Assembly: GCF_030209475.1 (NCBI RefSeq)
Contig: NZ_JARVRW010000003.1
Span: 124,001 to 188,000 of the forward strand
Origin: Microbacterium sp. lyk4-40-TSB-66
GTDB taxonomy: Bacteria; Actinomycetota; Actinomycetes; Actinomycetales; Microbacteriaceae
Direction: 5' to 3'
Length of the DNA: 64,000 nt
The notes under the pieces are model-generated. The model was not told the DNA's origin. It did not search any database and was given only the letters and a program-made list of their open reading frames with translations. Below, in pieces: positions 52,159 to 60,581 of this stretch. The stretch's first letter is position 1; every line of letters starts with the position of its first letter. The position numbers and the translations under genes are program-made.

Positions 52159-52213
52159 GAGTGTCCGAAACACCCAGACGTCTCGAGGAATCGTCCGGGT
52201 GTTTCGGACACTC
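52159..52213. repeat. GAGTGTCC hairpin, class 2, closing the array
   Basis: Left arm GAGTGTCCGAAACACCCAGA then CG; right arm CGTCCGGGTGTTTCGGACAC then TC: 22-bp arms with one mismatch, loop of 11 nt. It follows the 84-bp array and precedes the end of the SDR gene on the other strand by about 70 bp. Confidence 0.85.
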
Positions 52214-52282
52214 AGGAGGGGAAGAGGCGCGCCCAGTGGGAGCGGACGCGACCCCGCGAGCAGGCGCGCCGGGCGCGTCAGC

Positions 52283-53770
52283 TCACCAGGAGCTCTTGCG
52301 GTAGTCCTTCAAGAAGACGCCGAACAGGTCTTCGCCGGCCTCGCCGCGCACGATCGGGTCGTACACGCGGGCGGCGCCGTCGACGAGGTCGAGCGGGGCG
52401 TGGAAGCCCTCCTCGGCGAGCCGCACCTTGGTGAAGTGCGGGCGCTCGTCGGTGATCCAGCCCGTGTCGACCGCCGTCATCAGGATGCGGTCGTTCTCGA
52501 ACATCTCGCGGGCGCTCGTGCGCGTGAGCATGTTCAGCGCGGCCTTGGCCATGTTCGTGTGCGGATGCCCGGGGCCCTTGTAGCCGCGGCCGAACACGCC
52601 CTCCATCGCCGAGACGTTGACGATGTACTTGCGCTCGGCGGTGGAGGCCGCCATCGCCGGGCGCAGGCGGCTGACCAGCAGGAACGGCGCGGTCATGTTG
52701 GCCAGCTGCACCTCGAGCATCTCGAGCGGCTCGACCTGGTCGACGTGCTGCGTCCAGCTGTTGATGCGGTCCTCGTCGGGGATGAGTCCGCCCGCGTCGA
52801 TCGCCGTTCCGGTCAGAAGGCGTTCGAGCGACGAGGAGCCGGCCGCCATGGCTTCGGCGGTGAGCTCGTCGGCCGTGCGCGCCGCCGACGCGAGGATCGG
52901 GTGCGCCGACACCGACTGCGCGAGCGCGAGCGGGTGGGCGTCGTTGGTGTGGCCGAAGGTGAGCAACTCGGGCAGCGGCCCGTCGGGGAGCGGTGCCAGT
53001 TCGGCATCCACGAGGGGTTTGTACGCGCCCGGCGAGCGCCGCACGGTTTGCGCGGCGTTGTTGATCAGGATGTCGAGCGGACCCGCGGATGCCACCGAGT
53101 CGGCGAGTCCGATCACCTGGGCGGGGTCGCGCAGGTCGATGCCGACGACCGTGAGGCGGTGGATCCACTCGGCGCTGTCGGGCAGCGACGAGAAGCGGCG
53201 CACGGCATCGCGGGGGAAGCGCGTGGTGATGGTCGTGTGCGCGCCGTCGCGCAGCAGCCGCAGCGCGATGTACATGCCGATCTTGGCGCGACCGCCGGTG
53301 AGCAGGGCCCGGCGACCGGTGAGGTCGGTGCGGGCGTCGCGCTTCTCGTGGCTCGACGAGGCGCAGTCGGGGCAGAGCTGGTGGTAGAACGCGTCGACCA
53401 GGGTGTAGTCCTGCTTGCAGATGTAGCAGGCGCGCGCCTTGATCAGCTCGCCCGCGAACGGCATCGAGGTGCGGGCGGCCAGCGGGATGCCGCGGGTCTC
53501 GTCGTCGATGCGATCGGCGGCGCCGGTGGCGGTGGCGGCGACGACCGCGCGATCGGCGTCGGCGATGCGCTGACGCTTCTCTTTGCGCGACTGCCGCTTG
53601 ACGTCCTTGTAGAGCTTGCCGGTCTGGCGGCGCAGGGCGATGTAGGCGGGGTCGTCGTGGTCGAGCGAGGACGCCGCGTCGATGACGCGCAACGCGATCT
53701 CGAGCTCGGCGGGGTCGATGGCGGTCGACCGCGCGGCATCGCGTTCGGGGAGCAGTTGTGTTTCGGGCAC
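52283..53770 (-). CDS. SDR-family oxidoreductase with N-terminal zinc-binding domain
   Basis: A 495-aa protein: an N-terminal helical region (about 1-100, basic), a four-Cys zinc-binding element ACYICKQDYTLVDAFYHQLCPDC (split: CYICKQDYTLVDAF, YHQLCPDC; about 115-137), then an SDR Rossmann domain (GRRALLTGGRAKIGMYIAL, INNAAQTV, and KAALNML where the SDR Lys is expected). The dinucleotide motif is TGGRAKIG rather than TGxxxGIG. Substrate unknown. A second open frame of similar length over the same DNA is a shadow. Confidence 0.78.
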   Translation of the reverse strand: MPETQLLPERDAARSTAIDPAELEIALRVIDAASSLDHDDPAYIALRRQTGKLYKDVKRQSRKEKRQRIADADRAVVAATATGAADRIDDETRGIPLAARTSMPFAGELIKARACYICKQDYTLVDAFYHQLCPDCASSSHEKRDARTDLTGRRALLTGGRAKIGMYIALRLLRDGAHTTITTRFPRDAVRRFSSLPDSAEWIHRLTVVGIDLRDPAQVIGLADSVASAGPLDILINNAAQTVRRSPGAYKPLVDAELAPLPDGPLPELLTFGHTNDAHPLALAQSVSAHPILASAARTADELTAEAMAAGSSSLERLLTGTAIDAGGLIPDEDRINSWTQHVDQVEPLEMLEVQLANMTAPFLLVSRLRPAMAASTAERKYIVNVSAMEGVFGRGYKGPGHPHTNMAKAALNMLTRTSAREMFENDRILMTAVDTGWITDERPHFTKVRLAEEGFHAPLDLVDGAARVYDPIVRGEAGEDLFGVFLKDYRKSSW

Positions 53771-53959
53771 GGGGCATCGTACCGAAGCGTTGCTGAAGAG
53801 CGGGTGGGCCGGGCGTGTCGCCTCAGGTCCGCATGATCGTCTCGGCTGCGTCGATCAGGCGGCTCGCAGGCTGGTCACGGTTGTCTCACTTTCGGAACAC
53901 TTGCCGTGATGTGGAGACACGGAGCCGCGCCCGGCGTCGACGCCGCAACGCAAGGGGGG

Positions 53960-54118
53960 TCAGCCCTTGCCGCCGTCGACCCACCGCGTGTGCGCCTTCA
54001 GCGCGTGCAGCACGGCGAGGCGCACCACGAGATACAGGACGGCTCCGATCACCGCCAGGGTGACACCCCACGTCAGAACGATGATGAGCAGGTGCGGTCC
54101 AGCGAGTCCCGAGAACAT
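53960..54118 (-). CDS. Small single-pass membrane protein
   Basis: A 52-aa product beginning MFSGLAGPHLLIIVLTW, followed by a hydrophobic run to about residue 33, then a basic segment (HALKAHTRWVDGGKG). It is too short for ordinary gene tracks, but ATG 54118 lies 6 nt after TAGGCT (minus strand, 54125-54130), the leaderless promoter pattern seen at other genes here. Function unknown. Confidence 0.6.
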   Translation of the reverse strand: MFSGLAGPHLLIIVLTWGVTLAVIGAVLYLVVRLAVLHALKAHTRWVDGGKG

Positions 54119-54203
54119 CCGGCGAGCCTAGCCACCGGACGACGGCGACCTCAAGGACACCCGGGACCGGCCGGCGCGGGAACGAGGACCCGGGTGGACG
54201 CGC

Positions 54204-55346
54204 CTAGTGTGCCGCGACGGCCTCGCGCGTCGACGCCTTGCGCGACCGGTCGTACCGCAGCAGCCACCGCTGCGCGGGGATCTCGACCAGCTTGTGCATC
54301 GCCCACGCGATGGCCAGGGCGATGCCGAATGCGGCGAGCGCCAGCGGCACCGCCTGCCGCCAGGGAAGTTCGGGGTGCCCGTCGGGCCAGCCCGACGACA
54401 CCGACGCGATGACGAGCAGGTGCACGAGGTAGAACGCGAACGACACCCGCCCGAGCTCCTGCCACAGCGGCCGGGCGAGGAACGTCGAGCGTCCTCGTGC
54501 GTCGGCGTTCGCGAGGGAGGCGACCAACAGCGCGTAGAAGCCGACGGTGGCGGCGAGCCCCGGGTGGATGTCGGTGCCCGGCACCATCGGCGCCTCCGAC
54601 AGCGCGTAGCCGGCGACGGCCAGGGGCACCGCGATGCCGAGGCGCAGCGGCATCCATTCCCCCCGCTTCATCATCACAGCAAGGGTCATGCCGATGACGA
54701 ACTCGGGCAGGCGCAGGAGCGGGGTGGATGCCGACGACAGCACGCCCGGCGCGAAGGCGGCGATCTGCGGAGCCAGCGCGACGAGCACCAGGGATGCCAC
54801 GGCCACGACCGTGAGGATCCGGTTCGAGGCCCTCACGAGGGGGCGGATGAGGAACGGGAAGCCGAGATAGAAGAAGGCTTCGCACACGAGCGACCAGCTC
54901 GCGGGGTTGCCCGCCTGCCACCAGTCGGGCACCCACCCGTTGACGAGGAGGACGTTGGCGACGAGGGGCGCGGCTCCGTCGGTGCGGATCTCGGGAACGA
55001 GGGTCGCCGCGGCGATGAGCGCGAGGACGACGCCCACGACGTGCAGCGGGTAGATGCGCGCGACGCGGTGCCACCAGAACGAGCGGGCGGTCTGCTGCGG
55101 GCGATATCCCCAGGCGAGCACGAAGCCCGACAGGATGAAGAACAGCGTCACGCCGGTCTTGCCGGCCTCGAACACCACGCCCCACGCGACGCCGGCGTTG
55201 CCGCCGAAGTAATTCACCGCCATGAGGTGGTGGCCGAAGATCAGCAGCGCCGTCGCCCACCGCAGGCCCGTGAGCGAGGGCAGGTTGCGCACGCGGTCGA
55301 GCGGGCCGGGGGCGGCCGCCATCGGAGGCGCGACGGGAACGGTCAT
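54204..55346 (-). CDS. Acyltransferase 3 family membrane protein
   Basis: A 380-aa protein with about ten helices, of the OafA/WecH type: NLPSLTGLRWATALLIFGHH (N-terminal His), FFILSGFVLAWGYR, RVARIYPLHVVG, WSLVCEAFFYLGFPFLIRP. Transfers an acyl group to a surface sugar or similar acceptor. ATG 55346 lacks a Shine-Dalgarno; the extension to 55430 has no homology. Confidence 0.85.
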   Translation of the reverse strand: MTVPVAPPMAAAPGPLDRVRNLPSLTGLRWATALLIFGHHLMAVNYFGGNAGVAWGVVFEAGKTGVTLFFILSGFVLAWGYRPQQTARSFWWHRVARIYPLHVVGVVLALIAAATLVPEIRTDGAAPLVANVLLVNGWVPDWWQAGNPASWSLVCEAFFYLGFPFLIRPLVRASNRILTVVAVASLVLVALAPQIAAFAPGVLSSASTPLLRLPEFVIGMTLAVMMKRGEWMPLRLGIAVPLAVAGYALSEAPMVPGTDIHPGLAATVGFYALLVASLANADARGRSTFLARPLWQELGRVSFAFYLVHLLVIASVSSGWPDGHPELPWRQAVPLALAAFGIALAIAWAMHKLVEIPAQRWLLRYDRSRKASTREAVAAH

Positions 55347-55541
55347 CGTGCTGATGGCGATCGCCTCCCGTGCCGTTCCCGAGCGCGACCGTGCACCCGT
55401 CGACGACACCGTTGGAGCCGACCTGAGCACGTGGAGTCGCGCAGACCTTCCGTGAAGGTACTCCCCCGCGCTCCGGAGAATACTGAAAGGGGTGGGGGTT
55501 GACCTGCGGCCCCGGCGTCTCGGCGGCTCTTCGAGCCCGGC

Positions 55542-56201
55542 TCAGCCCTCCGCCGGGATCGCTCGCTGCGCGACCACCCGTCGCGCCTCGACGACGGCCT
55601 CGGCGAACTCGGTGTCGGGGTCGTCCATGACGATCGCCGTTGCCCGCGCGTGTGCGCTGACCACGTCGTAGGGCGAGGCCGCCGCCCGCGCGATCACCGG
55701 CTCGGCCCGGAACCCGATGGCCGCGAACGCCCGGCTGAGACTGCGCTGGGTGTCGTGGTCGCCGCGGCCGAACTGGGTCGCGAGCTCCTCGGCGAGGCTC
55801 TCGTGGGCGTCGTCGGGGACGAGACCGGATGCCGTGCGCCATGCCGCCCGCGCCACCTCGGGGTGCCGGTCGCGCAGCACCGCCGGCGTGATCACCGCGA
55901 ACGCGGCGGGATCGCCGATCTTCGACAGCGTGTGCAGCGCCTGGCTGCGCGCCTGCGGCACGTCGGATCCCACCTCGGGCATGAGCGCCGCCACAGCCTG
56001 AGAGGGATCGTGCCGGGTCAGCGCCCACGTGAGCATGTCGCGCACGAAGAAGTCACCCTCGACCGCGCACCGGGCGACGAGCTCGGCGACGTAGTCGTCG
56101 TGCGGACGCGTCCCCGCGGCGAGCGCGGCCTGCAGCCGGGCGGACGCGTCGGGGTGCTCGAGGGCTGTGCGGAGGCGATCGGCGGGGGTGGAGTCGGTCA
56201 T
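55542..56201 (-). CDS. HEAT-repeat protein
   Basis: A 219-aa all-helical protein with HEAT-like repeats (DASARLQAALAAGTRPHDDYV, GDFFVRDMLTWALTRHDPSQ, PQARSQALHTLSKIGDPAAF, RHPEVARAAWRTASGLVPDD). Probably a binding scaffold. No partner is obvious. ATG 56201. Confidence 0.75.
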   Translation of the reverse strand: MTDSTPADRLRTALEHPDASARLQAALAAGTRPHDDYVAELVARCAVEGDFFVRDMLTWALTRHDPSQAVAALMPEVGSDVPQARSQALHTLSKIGDPAAFAVITPAVLRDRHPEVARAAWRTASGLVPDDAHESLAEELATQFGRGDHDTQRSLSRAFAAIGFRAEPVIARAAASPYDVVSAHARATAIVMDDPDTEFAEAVVEARRVVAQRAIPAEG

Positions 56202-56260
56202 GGTGCCCCCAGCGTTTCACGCCGCGCCGGTGGGGAGGGTCGCTTTCACTCGACGGCGAC

Positions 56261-57154
56261 TCACCCCACCTCGCGCCCCCGCGGCCACTCGCCGAGTTCC
56301 GCCGCCGCCCGCGCCGTAGCGCGGAGGAACTCTCGCACGAGCCCGTCGGGGTCGTCAGCCGTGCGCACCCGCTCGGCGGGCAGCAAGAACTCACCCAGCT
56401 CAGCGCTGAAGAACGCGCCTTCGGGCACCGCGGCATCCGCGAAGCCCTCGGGAACGGGGTAGCCGTACGAGTAGAACGCGCCCTCGTCGCCCCCGCCAGG
56501 CCAGAACCCGGCGCTGCTCAGCTCGTCGGAGTAGCCCTCGCGCATGACGTCGTCAGGGCAGTGCGGCGCTCCCCCGGGGTGGAGGGGGGCCGGGCGACCC
56601 GAGAACCGCGTGACGGCCAGGTCGAGGGCACCCCAGAAGAAATGCACGGGGCTGCTCTTGCCGCGGAACTCGGCGCGGAACGCCTCGAGCTGCCGCTGTG
56701 CATAGATCAACTGCTGCCAGAAGGCATGAGCGTGCTCGGGCACGTACGTCGCGTGGGCGGTGTCGATCGCGAAGGGGATCGCGACCTCCACCTCGTTCGG
56801 TGAGGCGTGGATCTCGACCCGGGCACCCAGGTCACGGAGCGTCTCCGACACCTCTCCGAAGAAGTCGGCGACCGACATCCCTGCCAACGGCATCGTCCTC
56901 TCGCGGCCGTCGCTGCAGCGGGTGACGAACCGGTGCCCGACGAAATCGAACTCCAGGTCGAGCAGACCGCTCTCGCTCGAGAACGCGCCGGTGGTGAGTC
57001 CCCGGGCTGAGAGGCGCGAGGTGACGTGCCACCAGTGGTTGACCGGGGGCGATGAGACCATGCGGATCTTGCCGACGATCTGCAACCACATGTGCAGCGT
57101 CTCGCGGGTGTCCTGCCAGTCGGAGACCGCGAGACGCGGGAACGGTTCGCTCAT
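56261..57154 (-). CDS. DUF5996 family protein
   Basis: A 297-aa protein without signal or membrane helices; family-typical WQDTRETLHMWLQIVGKIR at the start and SPVHFFWGALDLAVTRFSGR in the middle. Function unknown. It overlaps the ZnF-UBP gene by 4 bp (ATGA) and comes upstream of it. Confidence 0.75.
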   Translation of the reverse strand: MSEPFPRLAVSDWQDTRETLHMWLQIVGKIRMVSSPPVNHWWHVTSRLSARGLTTGAFSSESGLLDLEFDFVGHRFVTRCSDGRERTMPLAGMSVADFFGEVSETLRDLGARVEIHASPNEVEVAIPFAIDTAHATYVPEHAHAFWQQLIYAQRQLEAFRAEFRGKSSPVHFFWGALDLAVTRFSGRPAPLHPGGAPHCPDDVMREGYSDELSSAGFWPGGGDEGAFYSYGYPVPEGFADAAVPEGAFFSAELGEFLLPAERVRTADDPDGLVREFLRATARAAAELGEWPRGREVG

Positions 57155-57519
57155 CCTTCATCACCCGGGGCGGTTGCGAGCCGCTCCTCCCAATCCGCCG
57201 GCAGCCGCTCGGCGGGTCCCGGCACGCTTTGATCGGCGGGATGGGTCGTCGGGGGCGCAAGCGGCGGGCCGTGCACCTCGGTCGAAGACTCGTAGTCCCA
57301 CCACCACGCCTCGCCCGGTTCGAAGCTCTGGATGTAGCGGTGGCCGGTCGCACGGAAGTGCGCGGTGGCGTGACGGTTCAACGACGAGTCGCAGCACCCG
57401 ACATGTCCGCACGCGGCGCACCGTCGGAGGTGCACCCACCAGCTGCCCGTGGCGTCGCACTCCTGGCATCCGGTGCCGCTCGGTTCGGCGGTGCGGTCGA
57501 TCTGCTCCGCGGTCGTCAT
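57151..57519 (-). CDS. UBP-type zinc-finger protein
   Basis: A 122-aa protein with a nearly complete ZnF-UBP domain (about 18-75): GCQECDATGSWWVHLRRCAACGHVGCCDSSLNRHATAHFRATGHRYIQSF; split: GCQECDATGSWWVHLRRC, AACGHVGCCDSSLNRHATAH. The Cys/His ligands and the Arg in SLNRHA that contacts the ubiquitin C-terminus in eukaryotic proteins are present. The bacterial partner is unknown; it is co-translated with DUF5996. The C-terminal 40 residues are Pro-rich. Confidence 0.85.
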   Translation of the reverse strand: MTTAEQIDRTAEPSGTGCQECDATGSWWVHLRRCAACGHVGCCDSSLNRHATAHFRATGHRYIQSFEPGEAWWWDYESSTEVHGPPLAPPTTHPADQSVPGPAERLPADWEERLATAPGDEG

Positions 57520-57670
57520 GAAACGGCGGCGTCCGCGGAGGCGTCGTGCACGAAAACGACGGTGGGTGAATCGGACATCGGATGCCGCTCCTCTCGCCCG
57601 CGACGGGGCCGCCGCAGATGGTGCCCAGGCTAGACACGCCGAGTAGGGGCGGCAAGAGCATCCGGCGGGA

Positions 57671-58828
57671 CTACCTCTTGCCGACGCGCCGCTCGATCAG
57701 CTTCCGTGCGACGTCCGCGAAGCTCGGCGCGTACTTCGCCCACTCCTGATCGAGCTTGCGCACGTCGATCTTGCCGGTGTGCAGGAGTTCGCAGATCTTC
57801 ATCCAGCTCTCCCCCGTCGCCGCGGTCAGGGCACCCGCCACCGCGGCGTTGACCACGATGCCGGCGCCCGGGATGAGCTTCAGGAAGCTGGTCGCGAGCG
57901 CCCGTCCCGCGACCTGCACGCCGAACTGGGCGAGGGCTCCCGCCGACAGCATCGTCTTGACCTCGAGGTCGTAGATGGCGGCGATGCGCCCCATCATCGT
58001 GAGTTGGATCGGCGCAAGAGTGAAAGCATCCGAGACAGGAAGCGGAACGGTCGCCGCTCCCGCGGCTGCCGCGGCCGCCGCCGCGATGATCGGGCGAGCC
58101 ATCTCGCGCTTCCACGGGAGGTTGAGGCGCTGTGCGATGCGAAAGGCATCCTTGTCGCGCTCGGGAGCGAGGGCGAGCGTCTCGGTGACAAGGTCACCGA
58201 GGCCGTGCCCCTTCCCCTTCCCGTGCCGGTCCCGCGTGGAGGTGAGGATGACGCGCCGGTAGGGCACGCGCAGGCGCTCGCCGGTCGCGGCGTCCACCGG
58301 GTCATTGAGCCAGTCGACGAAGGCCTGCAGGTCCTTGGCGACACCCTGATTCCCGGTGAGGGGGTTCTTGATCCAATCGACCTTCGTGAGCACGAGGATG
58401 ACGGGCAGACCGCGCGCGTCGAGCTCGCGGATCATGGCGATGTCGGCGGGAGTGAGTCGGTCGTCGTTGGCCTGCACGCAGTACCAGACGACGGAGATCT
58501 GGTGATCGCCGGAGTGCGCCGCGATCGCGTTCAGGTGATCGCGCAACTGCTGGTCGGGAGGAACGGGCGACCCGATCTCGAAGCCCTCGACGTCCCAGAT
58601 GCCGAGCGAGTCGTCGCTGTAGAACTGCACGCCCCGCGTGACGGGCAGGCCACGGCCCACCTTCGCCCAGTCACGGCCGAAGACCGCATTCACGAGCGAC
58701 GACTTGCCGACGCCGGAACTCCCGACGATGGCGAGATTGAACCGCCCGTAGCGCGACCTCGCTTCCGAGGTGGCGTCGACGAAGGGCTTGTCGTCGAGCT
58801 GCGGCTTGTCTGCGTTCTTCTTCGCCAT
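57671..58828 (-). CDS. Era-like/dynamin-type GTPase with hydrophobic C-terminal region
   Basis: A 385-aa protein: G1 IVGSSGVGKSSLVNAVFG, G3 GIWDVEGFE (DVEG), G4 LVLTKVDW, then an Ala/Val/Ile-rich region (about 235-345) with membrane-associating helices as in DUF697-type GTPases. Likely membrane-linked; role unknown. ATG 58828 follows GAGGCGAG. Lone gene. Confidence 0.82.
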   Translation of the reverse strand: MAKKNADKPQLDDKPFVDATSEARSRYGRFNLAIVGSSGVGKSSLVNAVFGRDWAKVGRGLPVTRGVQFYSDDSLGIWDVEGFEIGSPVPPDQQLRDHLNAIAAHSGDHQISVVWYCVQANDDRLTPADIAMIRELDARGLPVILVLTKVDWIKNPLTGNQGVAKDLQAFVDWLNDPVDAATGERLRVPYRRVILTSTRDRHGKGKGHGLGDLVTETLALAPERDKDAFRIAQRLNLPWKREMARPIIAAAAAAAAGAATVPLPVSDAFTLAPIQLTMMGRIAAIYDLEVKTMLSAGALAQFGVQVAGRALATSFLKLIPGAGIVVNAAVAGALTAATGESWMKICELLHTGKIDVRKLDQEWAKYAPSFADVARKLIERRVGKR

Positions 58829-58950
58829 GGTCTCGCCTCACCCTCTGATTGCACGGAGATCGCGCGTGGTCCCGTCGGAACGCGGATGCCACGAATCTAC
58901 GGCCCGGACACCTCGACCCCGTGTCCCCTTGCGCGTAGGGGGTCGCGACC

Positions 58951-59018
58951 GGAGGAGATCCAGCGACGGGAGGACTTTTCCCGCGCCTCGCGTCCTCCGC
59001 TCGCGGATTCTCCTCCGC
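58951..59018. repeat. GGAGGAGAT hairpin, copy 3
   Basis: Left arm GGAGGAGATCCAGCGACGGG, right arm CCTCCGCTCGCGGATTCTCC then TCC; same family as 49132 and 49357. The rest of this 295-bp gap has degenerate, related GC-rich sequence and no gene. Confidence 0.75.
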
Positions 59019-59123
59019 TGCGGGGAGGAACGGCCCCCGCTACGGCTCACGGATTCCCCTCCGCTGGGCGCGGAAGAGCGGCCCCCGCCGCGGCTCATCG
59101 ACTCCGCCCGGGGCGGAACCCGG

Positions 59124-59771
59124 TCACGGCTGCCGCCGCACCGCCGCCCACTCCGCCGCCGGGTCGTCGCGGGCGAACACGATGCGGTCGTGCAGCCGCG
59201 ACGGGCGGCCCTGCCAGAATTCGATCTCGCGCGCCTCCACCCGATACCCGCCCCAGTGCGGCGGGCGCGGCACGGGCTCGTCGTCGGCGAACCGGGCGCC
59301 GACCTCGGCCATCTGCTCCTCGAGAGCGGTTCGGGATGCCACCGGCTCCGACTGGTGGCTCGCCCACGCCGACAGCTGCGAACCGCGCGGGCGCGAGGCG
59401 AAGTACGCGTCGTCGCGCTCCGCCGGCAGGGGCGTGGCCGTGCCGAGCACGATGACCTGGCGTTGCAGCGCGTACCAGGGGAAGAGGATCGACACCGACG
59501 GGTTCGCCGCGAGCGCGTGGCCCTTCCGCGACAGCCGGTTGGTGAAGAACCACAACGCTCCGTCGTCGTCGACTCCGCGCAGCAGCACCGTGCGCGAGGT
59601 CGGTCGGGCTTCGGCATCCACCGTCGACACGACCATCGCGTTCGGCTCCGGCAGGTCGGCCGCGTCGTCGAGCCAGCGCCGCAGAAGAGCGAGGGGGGAT
59701 GCCGTGAGCGCACCGTCGTCGAGCTCGTCGAGCGTGTAATCGAGGCGGTGGGTGAGGGGGTTCTCGGTCAT
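59124..59771 (-). CDS. pdxH: Pyridoxamine 5'-phosphate oxidase
   Basis: A 215-aa FMN enzyme: EPNAMVVSTVDAEARPTSRTVLLRG, LWFFTNRLSRKGHALAANP, YFASRPRGSQLSAWASHQSE, WGGYRVEAREIEFWQGRPSRLHDR (C-terminal signature). Makes pyridoxal 5'-phosphate. ATG 59771 has GGAGGA upstream. Confidence 0.92.
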   Translation of the reverse strand: MTENPLTHRLDYTLDELDDGALTASPLALLRRWLDDAADLPEPNAMVVSTVDAEARPTSRTVLLRGVDDDGALWFFTNRLSRKGHALAANPSVSILFPWYALQRQVIVLGTATPLPAERDDAYFASRPRGSQLSAWASHQSEPVASRTALEEQMAEVGARFADDEPVPRPPHWGGYRVEAREIEFWQGRPSRLHDRIVFARDDPAAEWAAVRRQP

Positions 59772-59932
59772 CGCGGTCCTCCGGTCGGTCGCGGGCGGCA
59801 CCATCGTATGGCGGTGCGTCCCCCGCCGGTCCGTGCTTGCGGCCGATCGAGGCATCGGCCTCCTGCACGACGAAACAGGGGCCGCCAGCGGGGGTCTAGC
59901 CGGTGTCGGTGGCCCGGAGTACCGTCGTCGCC

Positions 59933-60514
59933 ATGACGCCCGCCGAACTGTTCCTCCGCTCCGACGCCGCGTTGCGCGACGTCATCGACCGCCTCGATCC
60001 CGCTGACTTCTCGGCCCCGGTGCCGAAGGAATGGAGCCAGCTCGAATCACCCACCCTGCTCGACATCATCGGGCGGCACGCCTACGACGAAGCGTGGATT
60101 CCCGACGTGATCGCGGGTCGCTCGGCGGCCGACGGCGACCCGTTCGCCGAGGGCGACCTTCTGAGCGGCGACGATCCCATCGCCGCATACGACGCGCTCA
60201 ACGACAACGCGACGGCCGCGGTGAACCGGGGTGACGTCGCCGACACCTTCCGCTTCACCTATGGCGACTATCCGGCGGCCGAGGGCTTCGCGCACCTCGC
60301 GACCTATCGCGCGTTCCAGGCGTGGTCGATCGCGAAGCACTTCGGCGTCCCGTTCCACCTGTCCCCCGAGCTGGTCGACGGGTTCAACGAGCACGTCGTG
60401 CCGCACGCCGATGAGTGGCGCCAGTGGGGCGTGTTCCCCCCGGCGATCGACCCGCCGGCGGACGCCGATGACGAGACGCGGCTGCTCTGCACGCTGGGGT
60501 TCTGGATGCCGTAG
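59933..60514 (+). CDS. DinB/mycothiol-maleylpyruvate-isomerase-like protein
   Basis: A 193-aa helical protein of the DinB-like four-helix type, with LLDIIGRHAYDEAWIPDVI and HLATYRAFQAWSIAKHFG supplying metal-binding His. Possibly a mycothiol- or bacillithiol-linked S-transferase; substrate unknown. ATG 59933 lies 7 nt after TACCGT (59920-59925): leaderless. Confidence 0.7.
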   Translation: MTPAELFLRSDAALRDVIDRLDPADFSAPVPKEWSQLESPTLLDIIGRHAYDEAWIPDVIAGRSAADGDPFAEGDLLSGDDPIAAYDALNDNATAAVNRGDVADTFRFTYGDYPAAEGFAHLATYRAFQAWSIAKHFGVPFHLSPELVDGFNEHVVPHADEWRQWGVFPPAIDPPADADDETRLLCTLGFWMP

Positions 60515-60581
60515 GGCCGGGCGGTATCGGCGGGCAGACCCCGCGCGAGGCGGCGCGCGCCCCGGAAGCGGCGGGCACTGC

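Noticed and set aside
51801..52213. CRISPR array
   Set aside because: Spacers are near-identical and the repeat is a 55-nt hairpin; no cas genes are near.
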